DNA from: Chitinivorax sp. PXF-14
GTDB taxonomy: Bacteria; Pseudomonadota; Gammaproteobacteria; Burkholderiales; SCOH01
Direction: 5' to 3'
NCBI RefSeq assembly: GCF_040812015.1
Contig: NZ_JBFNXJ010000013.1
Location: 62,001-126,000, forward strand
DNA length: 64,000 nucleotides
Shown: positions 17,524 to 26,456 of the stretch, piece by piece
Position numbering within the stretch: the first letter of the stretch is position 1
How the letters are laid out: each line of letters starts with the position of its first letter
The notes under the pieces: generated by a model
Seen by the model: only the letters and a program-made list of their open reading frames with translations
Told to the model about the DNA's origin: nothing
The model's database searches: none
Made by a program: the position numbers and the translations under genes

Positions 17524-18321
17524 GTGAGCGCAATGGAAACAGGAGACTCCGACGAACTGCAAGCGCTGTTCGACAGCATCGTCGCATCAAGCAGTACGCC
17601 GTCAACCCCAGCCCCTGCCGCTGCTCCGGCCGTGCCCGAAGCCACCGCGGGTGAAGCAACAATCGCTCAGGAAGAAGCGCAAGAAGCTGCGGCCGTGGAG
17701 CAGGATGAGCTCAACGAGCCAGCATCGACAATGTTCTCCAAGATTGGTCAACTGACCCGCAAACTGCACACTACGCTGCGCGAGTTGGGCTTTGACAAAT
17801 CGCTCGAAGAAGCGGCTTCAGCCATTCCCGATGCACGGGACCGACTCAATTACATTGCCACCCTGACGGAACAAGCGGCGGAGCGCGCGCTGAATGCCGT
17901 CGATGCAGCAATGCCGCTGCAGGACAAAATTCAGGATCGCTCTGGAGACCTTGCCCAGCAATGGCAGAAGCTGTTCGACAAGCAGCTCTCCGTCGACGAA
18001 TTCAAAATCCTCGTCGCGGACACCCGTAAATTCCTTGACGACACGCAGCAACAGAGCAAGGAAACGAGTACGCAACTGCTGGAAATCATGATGGCGCAGG
18101 ATTTTCAGGATTTGACCGGACAGGTGATCAAGAAGGTCGTCGCGATGGCGAAGGATATGGAAAATCATCTCCTCTCCTTCTTGGTGGAGTTTTCACCGCA
18201 AAACCGTCGGGCCGAGACCAGCAGCCTGATGAACGGCCCCGTTATCAGTGGTGACGGCCGAGCCGACGTGGTAACCAGCCAGGAACAAGTCGACGACTTG
18301 CTGGAAAGCTTGGGCTTCTGA
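17524..18321 (+). CDS. cheZ: CheY-phosphate phosphatase CheZ
   Basis: 265 residues. The conserved core AQDFQDLTGQVIKK holds Asp196 and Gln200, equivalent to E. coli Asp143 and the water-positioning Gln147. The C-terminal CheY-binding peptide ends VDDLLESLGF, as in enterics. Compared with E. coli CheZ (214 residues) it has an N-terminal Ala/Pro/Glu-rich extension (about 20-68). GTG start with GGAG six bases ahead, immediately after cheY. Confidence 0.96.
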   Translation: MSAMETGDSDELQALFDSIVASSSTPSTPAPAAAPAVPEATAGEATIAQEEAQEAAAVEQDELNEPASTMFSKIGQLTRKLHTTLRELGFDKSLEEAASAIPDARDRLNYIATLTEQAAERALNAVDAAMPLQDKIQDRSGDLAQQWQKLFDKQLSVDEFKILVADTRKFLDDTQQQSKETSTQLLEIMMAQDFQDLTGQVIKKVVAMAKDMENHLLSFLVEFSPQNRRAETSSLMNGPVISGDGRADVVTSQEQVDDLLESLGF

Positions 18322-18362
18322 GCCTTGGCGAGCCATCCCTCAATCGAACAAGGATTGCGACT

Positions 18363-20360
18363 ATGAGCGATTTCGCGGGCATGGAAGACCTGCTTCAGGA
18401 CTTCCTTACCGAAGCATCCGAACTGTTGTCGGAAGTCGACAACAAGCTTGTGGATCTCGAAAAGCGCCCCGATGACAAGGGTTTGCTCAATGACATCTTT
18501 CGTGGCTTCCATACTATCAAAGGGGGCGCAGGGTTTCTGAACGTGGACGCACTGGTCAACCTGTGCCATCGGACCGAAAACCTTTTTGACAAACTCCGTA
18601 ACAGCGAGCTGCAGCTGAACCCCGAGATCATGGATGCCATCATGGCAGCCACCGGTGTGGTCAGGGACATGTTTGGATCGATGTCACAGGGGCGCCCCCC
18701 TGCCCCAGCGGAAGCCGGCTTGCTTGCAGTCCTTGATTCGGCGATCAATGGTGAATTGAATACGGCAGCGAAAGCGGCGCCGGCACCTGTGCCAGCCCCC
18801 GCGCCGGTAGTCAGCGCCCCGCCAGCGGCCGCCCCCAGCAGTCCAGCTGCCACACCGGCCAGTACATCAGCAACTCACCAGCCCGGCGCTGCCGAGCCCG
18901 ATTGGACTACGCTCTACCATGCTTTGCTTGGCGGGCAACCTGCCACCGCGAACCAGGCACCTGCAACTCAGCCAGCACCAATGCCGGCGGCGGCGGCAGC
19001 ACCTCAGCCCGCACTGGCAGCGGCGCCCGTACAGCCAAGCAGTGTCGACACGCCTGCTGCTACATCCGCAGTAGTGGCGGCAGAGCCGGCCTCTGCCACA
19101 TCGTTGCGCTCGACACCGACAGCTACCAAATCAGCTGCTCCGCAACAGCTGGCTACTCAGGAAACAACCATCCGTATCGATACGGTACGTCTTGATCAGG
19201 TACTCAACCTGTCTGGCGAGATCGGCCTCACCAAGAACCGCCTGACGACGCTCCGTGGCGACATACTGGCAGGAAAGACGGACACCAACACATTGCGGGC
19301 GCTCGATGAGGCCGTGAGTCAGCTCGATCTGCTGGTCAGCGACCTGCAAAATGCCGTTATGAAGACCCGCATGCAGCCCATCGGCCGGCTGTTCCAGAAA
19401 TACCCGCGCATGGCACGCGACTTGGCGCGGCAGCTAGGCAAGGATGTCGAACTGGTTATCAGCGGAGAAGAAACCGAGCTCGACAAGACCATGCTGGAGG
19501 ATCTTAACGATCCGCTGGTGCATCTTGTCCGCAACGCCATCGACCATGGGGTCGAAACCACCGATGAACGGCAACTAACAGGCAAAGGCTCGAAGGCCCT
19601 GGTTCAGTTGAGTGCCACGCAGGTTGGCGATCACATCCTGATCGAGATCGCCGACGATGGGCGTGGCATGCGACCGGATGTCATTCGCCGGAAAGCAGTA
19701 GAGAAAGGCCTGATCGACCTCGAGACCGCCAACAGCCTGGATGAAAAGCAAAGCCTGCAATTGATCTTCCTGCCGGGCTTCTCGACCAAGGATCAAATCT
19801 CCAGCGTGTCCGGTCGTGGCGTTGGCATGGATGTCGTCAAAACCAATATCCAGAAGCTCAACGGCCGCATCGACATCACCTCGGTTGTGGGCGAAGGCTC
19901 TCGGTTCAGCATTTCCCTGCCGCTGACCCTGGCCATTCTGCCGGTTCTGGTTGTCAAGGTATGCGATCAACCATTTGCCGTCCCCTTGGCGATGGTGCGC
20001 GAGATCATTCCAATGCGCTCGGACCAGATTCAGGAGGTATCGGGCAAGGCGACCATTGTGGTTCGAGACGAGATATTGTCCGTCCGCTCCCTCGCCAGCC
20101 TGATCGATTGGCAAGAAGATCGTAACCCCTCGTTTGGTGTGTTGATGCAGACTGCGGAACATTCTTTCGTGATGGCCATCGACAGCTTTGTCGGCCGAGA
20201 CGATGTAGTCATCAAGCCATTGCAGAACATCAGGCCGGCGGGTATCGCAGGTGCCACATTGTCTGGCGACGGCTCGGTGGTACTCGTGCTCGATATGGAA
20301 GATTTGCTGAATCGCGAGCTGAATGAAACACAGTCGGTACTGTCTCAAGCACTGGCTTGA
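18363..20360 (+). CDS. cheA: Chemotaxis histidine kinase CheA
   Basis: 665 residues. P1 HPt has His50 in FHTIKGGAGF. Residues about 135-265 are a long Ala/Pro/Thr linker. P3 (RIDTVRLDQVLNLSGEIGL), P4 ATP-binding (HLVRNAIDHGVE, DDGRGM, GRGVGMDVVK) and P5 CheW-like (ILPVLVVKVCDQPFAVPLAMV) follow. I see no P2 CheY-docking domain; the linker contains one short hydrophobic island (DWTTLYHALLG, about residue 180). It phosphorylates CheY and, in principle, the two CheVs. Last che gene; cheW, cheR and receptors are not in the window. Confidence 0.95.
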   Translation: MSDFAGMEDLLQDFLTEASELLSEVDNKLVDLEKRPDDKGLLNDIFRGFHTIKGGAGFLNVDALVNLCHRTENLFDKLRNSELQLNPEIMDAIMAATGVVRDMFGSMSQGRPPAPAEAGLLAVLDSAINGELNTAAKAAPAPVPAPAPVVSAPPAAAPSSPAATPASTSATHQPGAAEPDWTTLYHALLGGQPATANQAPATQPAPMPAAAAAPQPALAAAPVQPSSVDTPAATSAVVAAEPASATSLRSTPTATKSAAPQQLATQETTIRIDTVRLDQVLNLSGEIGLTKNRLTTLRGDILAGKTDTNTLRALDEAVSQLDLLVSDLQNAVMKTRMQPIGRLFQKYPRMARDLARQLGKDVELVISGEETELDKTMLEDLNDPLVHLVRNAIDHGVETTDERQLTGKGSKALVQLSATQVGDHILIEIADDGRGMRPDVIRRKAVEKGLIDLETANSLDEKQSLQLIFLPGFSTKDQISSVSGRGVGMDVVKTNIQKLNGRIDITSVVGEGSRFSISLPLTLAILPVLVVKVCDQPFAVPLAMVREIIPMRSDQIQEVSGKATIVVRDEILSVRSLASLIDWQEDRNPSFGVLMQTAEHSFVMAIDSFVGRDDVVIKPLQNIRPAGIAGATLSGDGSVVLVLDMEDLLNRELNETQSVLSQALA

Positions 20361-20477
20361 CGGCATGTGCCACGGCGGGCCCGACAGCCGAGCAAAGCTT
20401 ACGGCCGTACGGCTCGCACCCGCGGCGCAATGCGGCTTATACTTAATCACCACGACACACACTAGTTACGGAAGCAT

Positions 20478-21695
20478 ATGCCAGATCACGCGTTTATAGG
20501 CCGTCAACCGGTACTCAATCGTCAGCAACAGATCATCGGCTACGAACTGCTGTTCCGCCTCGATCAACATGCTATCAGCGCCGAGTTTTCGAGCGACTTG
20601 CAGGCAGGCACCAACGTCTTGGTCAACACCCTGAGCAATATGGGGACTGACTGGCTGGTAGGTAACAAGCTGGCGTTCATCAACGTCGCCCACGCCATGC
20701 TGGAAAGCAATTTCCTCGAATTGCTGCATCCACAGCGTGTGGTGCTGGAAATCGTCGAGTCGGTGCAAGCCACGCCGGAACTGCTCGAACGTGCTCGCGA
20801 GCTTCGCGGTCAAGGCTTCGGTATCGCGCTAGATGATTTTGAATTCAATCCACAAAGCGCGCCATTCCTGGAAATTGCCAATTACGTCAAGCTGGACATC
20901 CAGCAGCACGGCCTGGACAACATCGCCCGGCTGTCCAAGGAAATCCGCCGCTACCCGGTCATGCAGGTCGCCGAGAAGGTCGAGACCAAGGATGAATTCA
21001 AGCGCTGCTGGGATCTAGGGTTCGACTGCTTCCAGGGTTACTACTTCGCTCACCCGGAAACACTGACGGCAAAGGTCATCAACCCGGCGTATGCAAACAT
21101 CCTTAACCTGCTCAATATGTTGCGCAACAATGCTGAGATCAAGGAAATTGAAAATGCCTTGAAGAAGGACGTCGCACTTTCCTTCAAGCTGCTGCGTTAC
21201 ATCAATTCTGCGGGCTTTGGCCTCTCCTGCGAGATTCACTCGTTCCGGCACGCGGTGACCATTCTGGGTTACCAGAAGCTTTATCGTTGGTTGACGCTAC
21301 TGTTGGTAACGGCTGGCGCCGAAAATTCCACACCACCGGCCTTGATGAAGACCGCCGTCACACGTGGCCGTTTGGTGGAACTCTTCGGCCAGCACTTCCT
21401 GGAAGGGGCGGATCGGGACAACCTCTTCGTCGTTGGCGTCTTCTCCCTGCTCGACGTCATGCTCGAAATGCCTATGGATAGGATTCTTGAGAACCTGCTC
21501 CTGCCTGAGCCCGTTTGCGATGCTCTGCTCCACCGTACCGGCATTTACGGGCCCTTCCTTGAATTGGCGGAAGCCTGCGAGGATCCGGAAATGAGCAACG
21601 TGAAGCCGCTGGCGGAAAGGCTGCAGATCACGCCAGATATGCTCAACCGGGATCACATTTCTGCGCTGGCCTGGGTAGAAGAATTAGGCGTCTAG
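20478..21695 (+). CDS. EAL-HDOD domain protein (degenerate EAL, YuxH/CdgJ type)
   Basis: 405 residues: an EAL-like domain (about 1-190) followed by an HDOD domain (about 200-390, LSFKLLRYINSAGFGL, HAVTILGYQKLYRWLTLLL). The EAL signature is altered: ELL instead of EAL, and DDFEFN where active enzymes have DDFGTG. c-di-GMP hydrolysis is therefore unlikely and a binding or scaffold role more so. Vibrio cholerae CdgJ has the same domain pair and affects motility. It lies 117 bp after cheA, with a TATACT hexamer at 20438 as a weak promoter hint, and ends at a good terminator. Confidence 0.88.
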   Translation: MPDHAFIGRQPVLNRQQQIIGYELLFRLDQHAISAEFSSDLQAGTNVLVNTLSNMGTDWLVGNKLAFINVAHAMLESNFLELLHPQRVVLEIVESVQATPELLERARELRGQGFGIALDDFEFNPQSAPFLEIANYVKLDIQQHGLDNIARLSKEIRRYPVMQVAEKVETKDEFKRCWDLGFDCFQGYYFAHPETLTAKVINPAYANILNLLNMLRNNAEIKEIENALKKDVALSFKLLRYINSAGFGLSCEIHSFRHAVTILGYQKLYRWLTLLLVTAGAENSTPPALMKTAVTRGRLVELFGQHFLEGADRDNLFVVGVFSLLDVMLEMPMDRILENLLLPEPVCDALLHRTGIYGPFLELAEACEDPEMSNVKPLAERLQITPDMLNRDHISALAWVEELGV

Positions 21696-21715
21696 CCGTA
21701 GCTTTTTCTTCCAAA

Positions 21716-21745
21716 AAAGAGCCGAGTCAGACGACTCGGCTTTTT
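21716..21745 (+). terminator. Rho-independent terminator after the EAL-HDOD gene
   Basis: Perfect 8-bp stem GCCGAGTC / GACTCGGC with a four-base loop (AGAC), followed by five T and preceded by an A-run. It closes the cheV-to-EAL-HDOD series about 20 bp after the stop codon. Confidence 0.92.
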
Positions 21746-21807
21746 ACCTTTAGCGACAAGCTGGCGATATCGCCCTTCCCCATCATCGACATCAGGAAAA
21801 GACGGAC

Positions 21808-22362
21808 ATGAACAAGGCGTTTGTCAAAGAGTCCGATCAGGATGAAGACGACATCCCCCCAGAACTCCAGCTCCCCAAAGGCAGCAAGAACTACATTACG
21901 CCAGCAGGGCATGCCCGTTTGAAAAGCGAGCTGACTCATCTCGTCAAGGAGGAACGGCCGGAGGTCGTCAGCATTGTCTCCTGGGCCGCCTCGAACGGCG
22001 ATCGCTCGGAAAATGGCGACTATATTTACGGTAAGCGCAGGCTGCGCGAAATCGACAGGCGCATCCGCTTTCTCACCAAACGGCTAGAGATTGCCGAAGT
22101 GGTCGATCCGACACGTCAAACACAAGATCAGGTGTTCTTCGGTGCAACGGTGACCTACTGCGATCAAGAGGGTGAAGAACGCACCGTCACGATCGTCGGC
22201 ATGGATGAAATCGATATGGCAAAAGGCCATATCAGCTGGATTTCACCCGTTGCACGCGCCCTATTGAAAGCACGGGAAGGCGATCTAGTGTCGCTGAGAA
22301 CGCCGGCAGGCATACAGGAACTCGAAATTCTCGAAATACGCTACCAGCAACTCGATAACTGA
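21808..22362 (+). CDS. greB: Transcription elongation factor GreB
   Basis: 184 residues. It rescues backtracked RNA polymerase by stimulating transcript cleavage. The N-terminal coiled coil carries the conserved acidic tip (NGDRSENGDYIYGKRRLREIDRRIRF, tip Asp/Glu in GDRSENGDY). The C-terminal FKBP-like domain has VFFGATVTY and GMDEIDMAKGHISWISPVARALL. IYGKRRLREID separates GreB from GreA. It has an unusual acidic N-terminal tail of about 25 residues. Single gene between two terminators, with the small lipoprotein gene. Confidence 0.95.
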   Translation: MNKAFVKESDQDEDDIPPELQLPKGSKNYITPAGHARLKSELTHLVKEERPEVVSIVSWAASNGDRSENGDYIYGKRRLREIDRRIRFLTKRLEIAEVVDPTRQTQDQVFFGATVTYCDQEGEERTVTIVGMDEIDMAKGHISWISPVARALLKAREGDLVSLRTPAGIQELEILEIRYQQLDN

Positions 22363-22442
22363 TTGGGGAATGGCGAGCACCGCACACTTTGCTATGCTGA
22401 ATCATGGTGTTAGCAGTTGTTGTCAGCGGAAAGGAGCTTGTC

Positions 22443-22670
22443 ATGCGTTACCTCGTCATAGTGGCACCATTGCTTGCGGCCATCAGCGCGGGTTGCAGCA
22501 GCGTGCCGATGCAATCATCCACCTCAGCCGAGCGCTATCAGGCAATCGACTATGAAAAGATTCAGCTGGTTGAGGACTATGCAAAACGTCGAGCCATCGA
22601 CGTACATTGGGTAAATTACCCGACGCGTACCTATATCAGTAGCGCCTCCGCAAAAAATAGCGCCAACTGA
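22443..22670 (+). CDS. Small predicted lipoprotein of unknown function
   Basis: 75 residues. The ATG at 22443 has AAAGGAG seven bases upstream. A signal peptide (MRYLVIVAPLLAAISAGC) ends in a lipobox-like SAGC, giving a predicted lipid-anchored mature part of about 57 residues rich in Tyr, Ala and Ser, with VHWVNYPTRTYI near the end. The -3 residue is Ser rather than Leu, which is tolerated but not ideal. I do not recognise the family. Gene and downstream terminator look intact. Confidence 0.7.
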   Translation: MRYLVIVAPLLAAISAGCSSVPMQSSTSAERYQAIDYEKIQLVEDYAKRRAIDVHWVNYPTRTYISSASAKNSAN

Positions 22671-22694
22671 CTTTATCCAGGTAGCCGACAATAA

Positions 22695-22723
22695 AAAAGC
22701 GCTTCCCGAAGGAAGCGCTTTTC
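22695..22723. terminator. Bidirectional terminator between lipoprotein and porin genes
   Basis: Inverted repeat AAGCGCTTCC / GGAAGCGCTT with a CGAA loop, flanked by an A-run on the left and T on the right. It can therefore serve the plus-strand lipoprotein gene and the converging minus-strand porin gene. Confidence 0.9.
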
Positions 22724-22750
22724 TGTTCGATATCCAGTGTAAGCTGGCTA

Positions 22751-23863
22751 TTAGAACAGGTGGATGATGCCCAGCGAGGTAGTGCGATTATCCCCGTTGT
22801 TGTAAGTGGTGTTGCCCAAGTTGTCTACAGCTGCAGTACGGAACAGACCACTGTTATCCTTGTTGTCGGCAGTTGCGTGCTCGAGGTATACCCAAGTGCG
22901 CTTGGAGAAGTTGTACTCAACCGCGCCGATGTAGTAGTCAGCACCCTTATCGGCCGGCAGCAGGGTACAACCAGTGTCCGGGCAACCCTTGGCGTTGCCG
23001 GCATGCACGTAACCCAGCTTGACGTTTACGTTGCCGAACGGCTGCGTTGCGTTAACCAGGAACTGGTCACGCTTTTCCTTGTTGCCGCTGTCCTTAACCT
23101 CTACATGACGGTAAGCACCGGCCAGAGCGGTACCGAACGGCAGGGTGTAGCCTGCGCCGATAAGAACCGCGTTGCTCTTGTGCGGAACGGCAGTCGCAGT
23201 CGTGGTGTCGGAAACCGCAGTGGCGTCACGAGTGTCCTTCTGATACTCATAGCCACCTTGCACAAACAGTGGGCCATTTTCGTAACGCAGCGATGCATCG
23301 ATGAGCTGCGGCTTCACGCCATTGCCGGAAGGATTGGTGCCCTTGCCTTCCATATCGCCGTACTCGATCGCACCAGACAAACCAGCAATTTCTGGCATCG
23401 TGTAGCGAATCACGTTGTTGGCGCGGTAGTAAACACCATCAACCAAGCCTGTGTTGATCAGCGTGGAATTGGCATTGAACGGATCAAAGGCTTCTTGCGC
23501 CAAGTCAAATACAGTCTTGCCACGGCCCAGTTGAACGCCACCGAAGTTGCCCTTCAGACCAACCCAGCCTTCACGGCTAGCGAAGGTGCCACCGCCTTGA
23601 TCCAACGATACGCCGCTTTCCATCTGGAAGAAGGCCTTCATGCCACCACCCAGTTGTTCTTCGCCCTTGAAGCCGATACGCGAGCCGGTGTCTTCGAGGC
23701 CCTGCTTAGCTACACCACCAACTCCATTTACGGCATCTACATCCCAATAGCTGGCAGCAACCTGAGCGATACCGTACAGCGTGACAGTGTTGGTGTCAGC
23801 CTGAGCTGCGATCGGAGCAGCAAACGCGCCAGCTACCAGAGCGGCAACGAGTTTCTTGTTCAT
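22751..23863 (-). CDS. Gram-negative porin (betaproteobacterial, Neisseria-type)
   Basis: 370-residue outer-membrane beta-barrel. The signal peptide MNKKLVAALVAGAFAAPIAA precedes QADTNTVTLYGIAQVAASYWDVD, the usual first strand of 16-strand porins of Neisseria and Burkholderia. PEIAGLSGAIEYGD and a C-terminal strand ending in HLF (terminal Phe as the assembly signal) also fit. A cysteine pair in KGCPDTGCTLL would sit in an extracellular loop. GGAG seven bases before the ATG. Monocistronic. Solute preference cannot be told. Confidence 0.93.
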   Translation of the reverse strand: MNKKLVAALVAGAFAAPIAAQADTNTVTLYGIAQVAASYWDVDAVNGVGGVAKQGLEDTGSRIGFKGEEQLGGGMKAFFQMESGVSLDQGGGTFASREGWVGLKGNFGGVQLGRGKTVFDLAQEAFDPFNANSTLINTGLVDGVYYRANNVIRYTMPEIAGLSGAIEYGDMEGKGTNPSGNGVKPQLIDASLRYENGPLFVQGGYEYQKDTRDATAVSDTTTATAVPHKSNAVLIGAGYTLPFGTALAGAYRHVEVKDSGNKEKRDQFLVNATQPFGNVNVKLGYVHAGNAKGCPDTGCTLLPADKGADYYIGAVEYNFSKRTWVYLEHATADNKDNSGLFRTAAVDNLGNTTYNNGDNRTTSLGIIHLF

Positions 23864-24071
23864 GCGAGAACTCCCTAGTCGAGTTGAGTTGAAGCAGCGT
23901 GACGAAAATTGTGTAGGACTGCATTTCTTGACGTGCAGTCGCCATGCTTGCTGACGCTATAATTTCTCCGAGCGTGAAGGCGGGTCAATCCGCGCTCAAA
24001 GCTTTTCACGATTTGCCCGACCGTTTGTTGTACATTTGCAACACTACTATGCCGACCAGGCCACGATATTC

Positions 24072-25169
24072 ATGCGCGACCACTTTTTGCCCGAACCCAG
24101 TTACCAGCACGGCCAGCCAAACAAGACGGGGATTCTGCTGATCAACCTCGGTACGCCCGATGCCCCCACCAAGGCGGCATTGAAGCCCTATCTGAGGGAG
24201 TTTCTTTCCGACCCACGTATCGTCGAGCTGCCAGGTTGGCTATGGCAGCCAATATTGCGCGGCGTGATCCTGCAGACGCGCCCAGCCAAATCGGCGGCCA
24301 AGTATGCCCAAATCTGGACGCGTGACGGCTCACCGCTGAAGCTGCATACCGAGCGGCTGGCCAAGCAGTTGAAAGGGACATTGGGAGAGCGCGGCCAACG
24401 CCAGATAGAGGTGGGCTACGGCATGCGTTACGGCAATCCATCGATCGAATCGGCGCTGATGGAACTCAAGCACAAAGGCTGCGAGCGCATCCTGCTGCTA
24501 CCACTCTACCCTCAATATGCTGCGAGCAGCACCGCATCAGCGCTGGATGCGGCTTACGGCGCGCTGCAACGCATTCGCCATCAGCCGGAAATTCGCGTCA
24601 TCAAGCACTTCCACGATGCGCCGCCCTATATCAATGCGCTGGCGGCTTCCATTCGCGAATACTGGGCACAGCATGGCCGGCCAAGCAAGCTGCTGCTCAG
24701 TTTTCACGGCACGCCGAAGTTTGCGCTCGACCGTGGCGACCCCTACCACTGCGAATGCCTGAAGACAGCCCGGCTGCTGGCCGAGGCACTGCAACTGAGC
24801 AAGGATCAATACGACATCTGTTTTCAATCCCGGTTCGGTAAGGCGGAATGGTTGCAGCCCTATCTCTCGGCGACGCTCGACAAGCTCGGGAAAGCTGCGA
24901 CAAGGCGCGTCGATGTGGTCTGCCCAGGCTTTGTGGCGGATTGCCTGGAAACGCTGGAAGAAGTCGCCATGGAAGGCAAGGCAACCTTCCTTGCCGCCGG
25001 CGGCAAGGAATTCCATTACATCCCCTGTCTGAATACCGGGGCGGCATGGGTCGATGCACTCGCGGACCTGGTAACGGATCATCTGCAGGGATGGCTGCCC
25101 TCCGCGCATGATGATGCATCACGGGCCAACTCCCGCCAGCGGGCGCTTGAGCTTGGCGCGCACCAGTGA
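24072..25169 (+). CDS. hemH: Ferrochelatase
   Basis: Inserts ferrous iron into protoporphyrin IX, the last step of heme synthesis. About 365 residues from the ATG at 24072, whose product begins [13 protein letters not shown] as in other betaproteobacterial HemH; a TTG twelve codons upstream is less likely. Motifs: [43 protein letters not shown] (metal-binding His) and [11 protein letters not shown] (Glu). A TATAAT at 23958-23963 lies about 110 bp upstream without a well-placed -35. Confidence 0.96.
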   Translation: MRDHFLPEPSYQHGQPNKTGILLINLGTPDAPTKAALKPYLREFLSDPRIVELPGWLWQPILRGVILQTRPAKSAAKYAQIWTRDGSPLKLHTERLAKQLKGTLGERGQRQIEVGYGMRYGNPSIESALMELKHKGCERILLLPLYPQYAASSTASALDAAYGALQRIRHQPEIRVIKHFHDAPPYINALAASIREYWAQHGRPSKLLLSFHGTPKFALDRGDPYHCECLKTARLLAEALQLSKDQYDICFQSRFGKAEWLQPYLSATLDKLGKAATRRVDVVCPGFVADCLETLEEVAMEGKATFLAAGGKEFHYIPCLNTGAAWVDALADLVTDHLQGWLPSAHDDASRANSRQRALELGAHQ

Positions 25170-25301
25170 TCCCCTCTTGGCAAGGTATTGAATCGCTAAA
25201 CTATTTCGTGGTACTGCCGATATTGATTAAAGGTCGTCGACACCCGCATTGACGGCCGGTCAGGACCATCTTTGGCCCCCTTACCCACCGGGAGTGCCGC
25301 C

Positions 25302-26345
25302 ATGAAAATAGCCGATTCCAGCGTCGCCTTTGCTGCGCAACACCAACTCGTGCGCCAGCACACCCGAGATTCCTCGGTAAGGATGTGGCTCGGCGACCGT
25401 CCGACCACGGCACGCGCGCCGCAGGCGGAGCGGGTCTCTCTCTCGATGCCCGCCAGCAGCACCTCGGCCGCGCCCTCCAATACTAATGTGGTCCGTGGCG
25501 ACGAGCTCAGCGATGACGAACTGCGCACCACCGACCCGCGCCTGTTGCTGCTAAAGCTCGCGGTCGAGGCGTTGACGGGCAAGCACATCAAGCTGATCCG
25601 CTTGCCGGGTGCAGGCGGGTCGGCGCCGACAAACACACCAGCATCCAATGCCGCAGCCGCACCGGCACAACCCGGCTGGGGGGCAGAAGTCACCTATCAG
25701 GAAACCTTTCACGAGTCGGAATCCATGTCGCTCAGCAGCAGCGGTGTCGTCCACACGGAGGATGGTCAGCAGATCGAATTCCAGCTCTCGCTGGACGTCG
25801 CGCGCGAGTTCTCGCAGACATCGGGAGGCACGCTTCAGCTAGGCAATGCGGCCGCCCGGAAGGACCCGCTGGTCATCAACCTCGATGTCCCGGCTGCCAG
25901 TCTGCTGGATCAGAAGCAGCAGTTCGACATTGATGGCGACGGCAAGCAGGACTCCATTGCCATGCTTGCCCCGGGCAGCGCGTATCTCGCGCTCGACCGC
26001 AACCATGATGGCAAGATCAACAACGGGTTCGAGCTGTTTGGCGCACAAAGCGGCAACGGCTTTGCTGATCTCGCCGCCCATGATCAGGACGGTAACCACT
26101 GGATAGACAGCAATGACGCCATCTTCCAGCAACTGAAGCTCTGGCTGCATGCGGCCGATGGCACAGACCAGCTGCTGGACCTGAAAACGGCGGGTATCGG
26201 CGCCATTTTTCTTGGCCAGGTGCAATCTCCCTTCACACTGACCGATCAAAACAATCAAGCAAAGGGAGACGTCCGCGCCAGCGGTATCTATCTGACGGAA
26301 CAAGGGAAGGCCGGCACAGTGCAACAGATTGATTTGGCCGTATAG
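25302..26345 (+). CDS. Calcium-binding-type protein of unknown function
   Basis: 347 residues from ATG 25302 (GGAG six bases upstream). No signal peptide. The N-terminal 130 residues are low-complexity Ala/Pro/Ser/Thr, then a beta-rich part (VTYQETFHESESMSLSSSG). The C-terminal half carries EF-hand-like acidic loops: DIDGDGKQD, DRNHDGKINNGFELFG and DQDGNHWIDSND. The DxNxDGxIxxGxELFG form is common in large secreted or VCBS-type proteins but here stands in a compact cytosolic-looking protein. Single gene between hemH and livK. Function unknown; a structural or calcium-responsive role is only inference. Confidence 0.75.
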   Translation: MKIADSSVAFAAQHQLVRQHTRDSSVRMWLGDRPTTARAPQAERVSLSMPASSTSAAPSNTNVVRGDELSDDELRTTDPRLLLLKLAVEALTGKHIKLIRLPGAGGSAPTNTPASNAAAAPAQPGWGAEVTYQETFHESESMSLSSSGVVHTEDGQQIEFQLSLDVAREFSQTSGGTLQLGNAAARKDPLVINLDVPAASLLDQKQQFDIDGDGKQDSIAMLAPGSAYLALDRNHDGKINNGFELFGAQSGNGFADLAAHDQDGNHWIDSNDAIFQQLKLWLHAADGTDQLLDLKTAGIGAIFLGQVQSPFTLTDQNNQAKGDVRASGIYLTEQGKAGTVQQIDLAV

Positions 26346-26377
26346 ACGCAGTCGGCTATAACAAGCGGATAGCAGCG

Positions 26378-26406
26378 TTGACACTGTCAATAGCGCTACG
26401 CATAAT
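26378..26406 (+). promoter_or_regulatory. Strong sigma-70 promoter of livK with an inverted repeat on the -35
   Basis: TTGACA at 26378-26383, exactly 17 bases, then CATAAT at 26401-26406; transcription would begin near 26413, about 45 bp before livK. The -35 is one arm of the perfect 6-1-6 inverted repeat TTGACA-C-TGTCAA (26378-26390), which could be a repressor site. Confidence 0.75.
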
Positions 26407-26456
26407 CATTTCGCCTTTTTTTATAAACGGGTATCAAGGTAAAGGGGACTTAAACA

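Noticed and set aside
22760-23878. 372-codon plus-strand frame opposite the porin
   Set aside because: Mirror frame of a strongly supported porin with signal peptide and C-terminal Phe; no motifs of its own.
23928-23963. TTGACG and TATAAT before hemH as one promoter
   Set aside because: The spacer is 24 bases, too long; the TATAAT may still be used with a poor -35.
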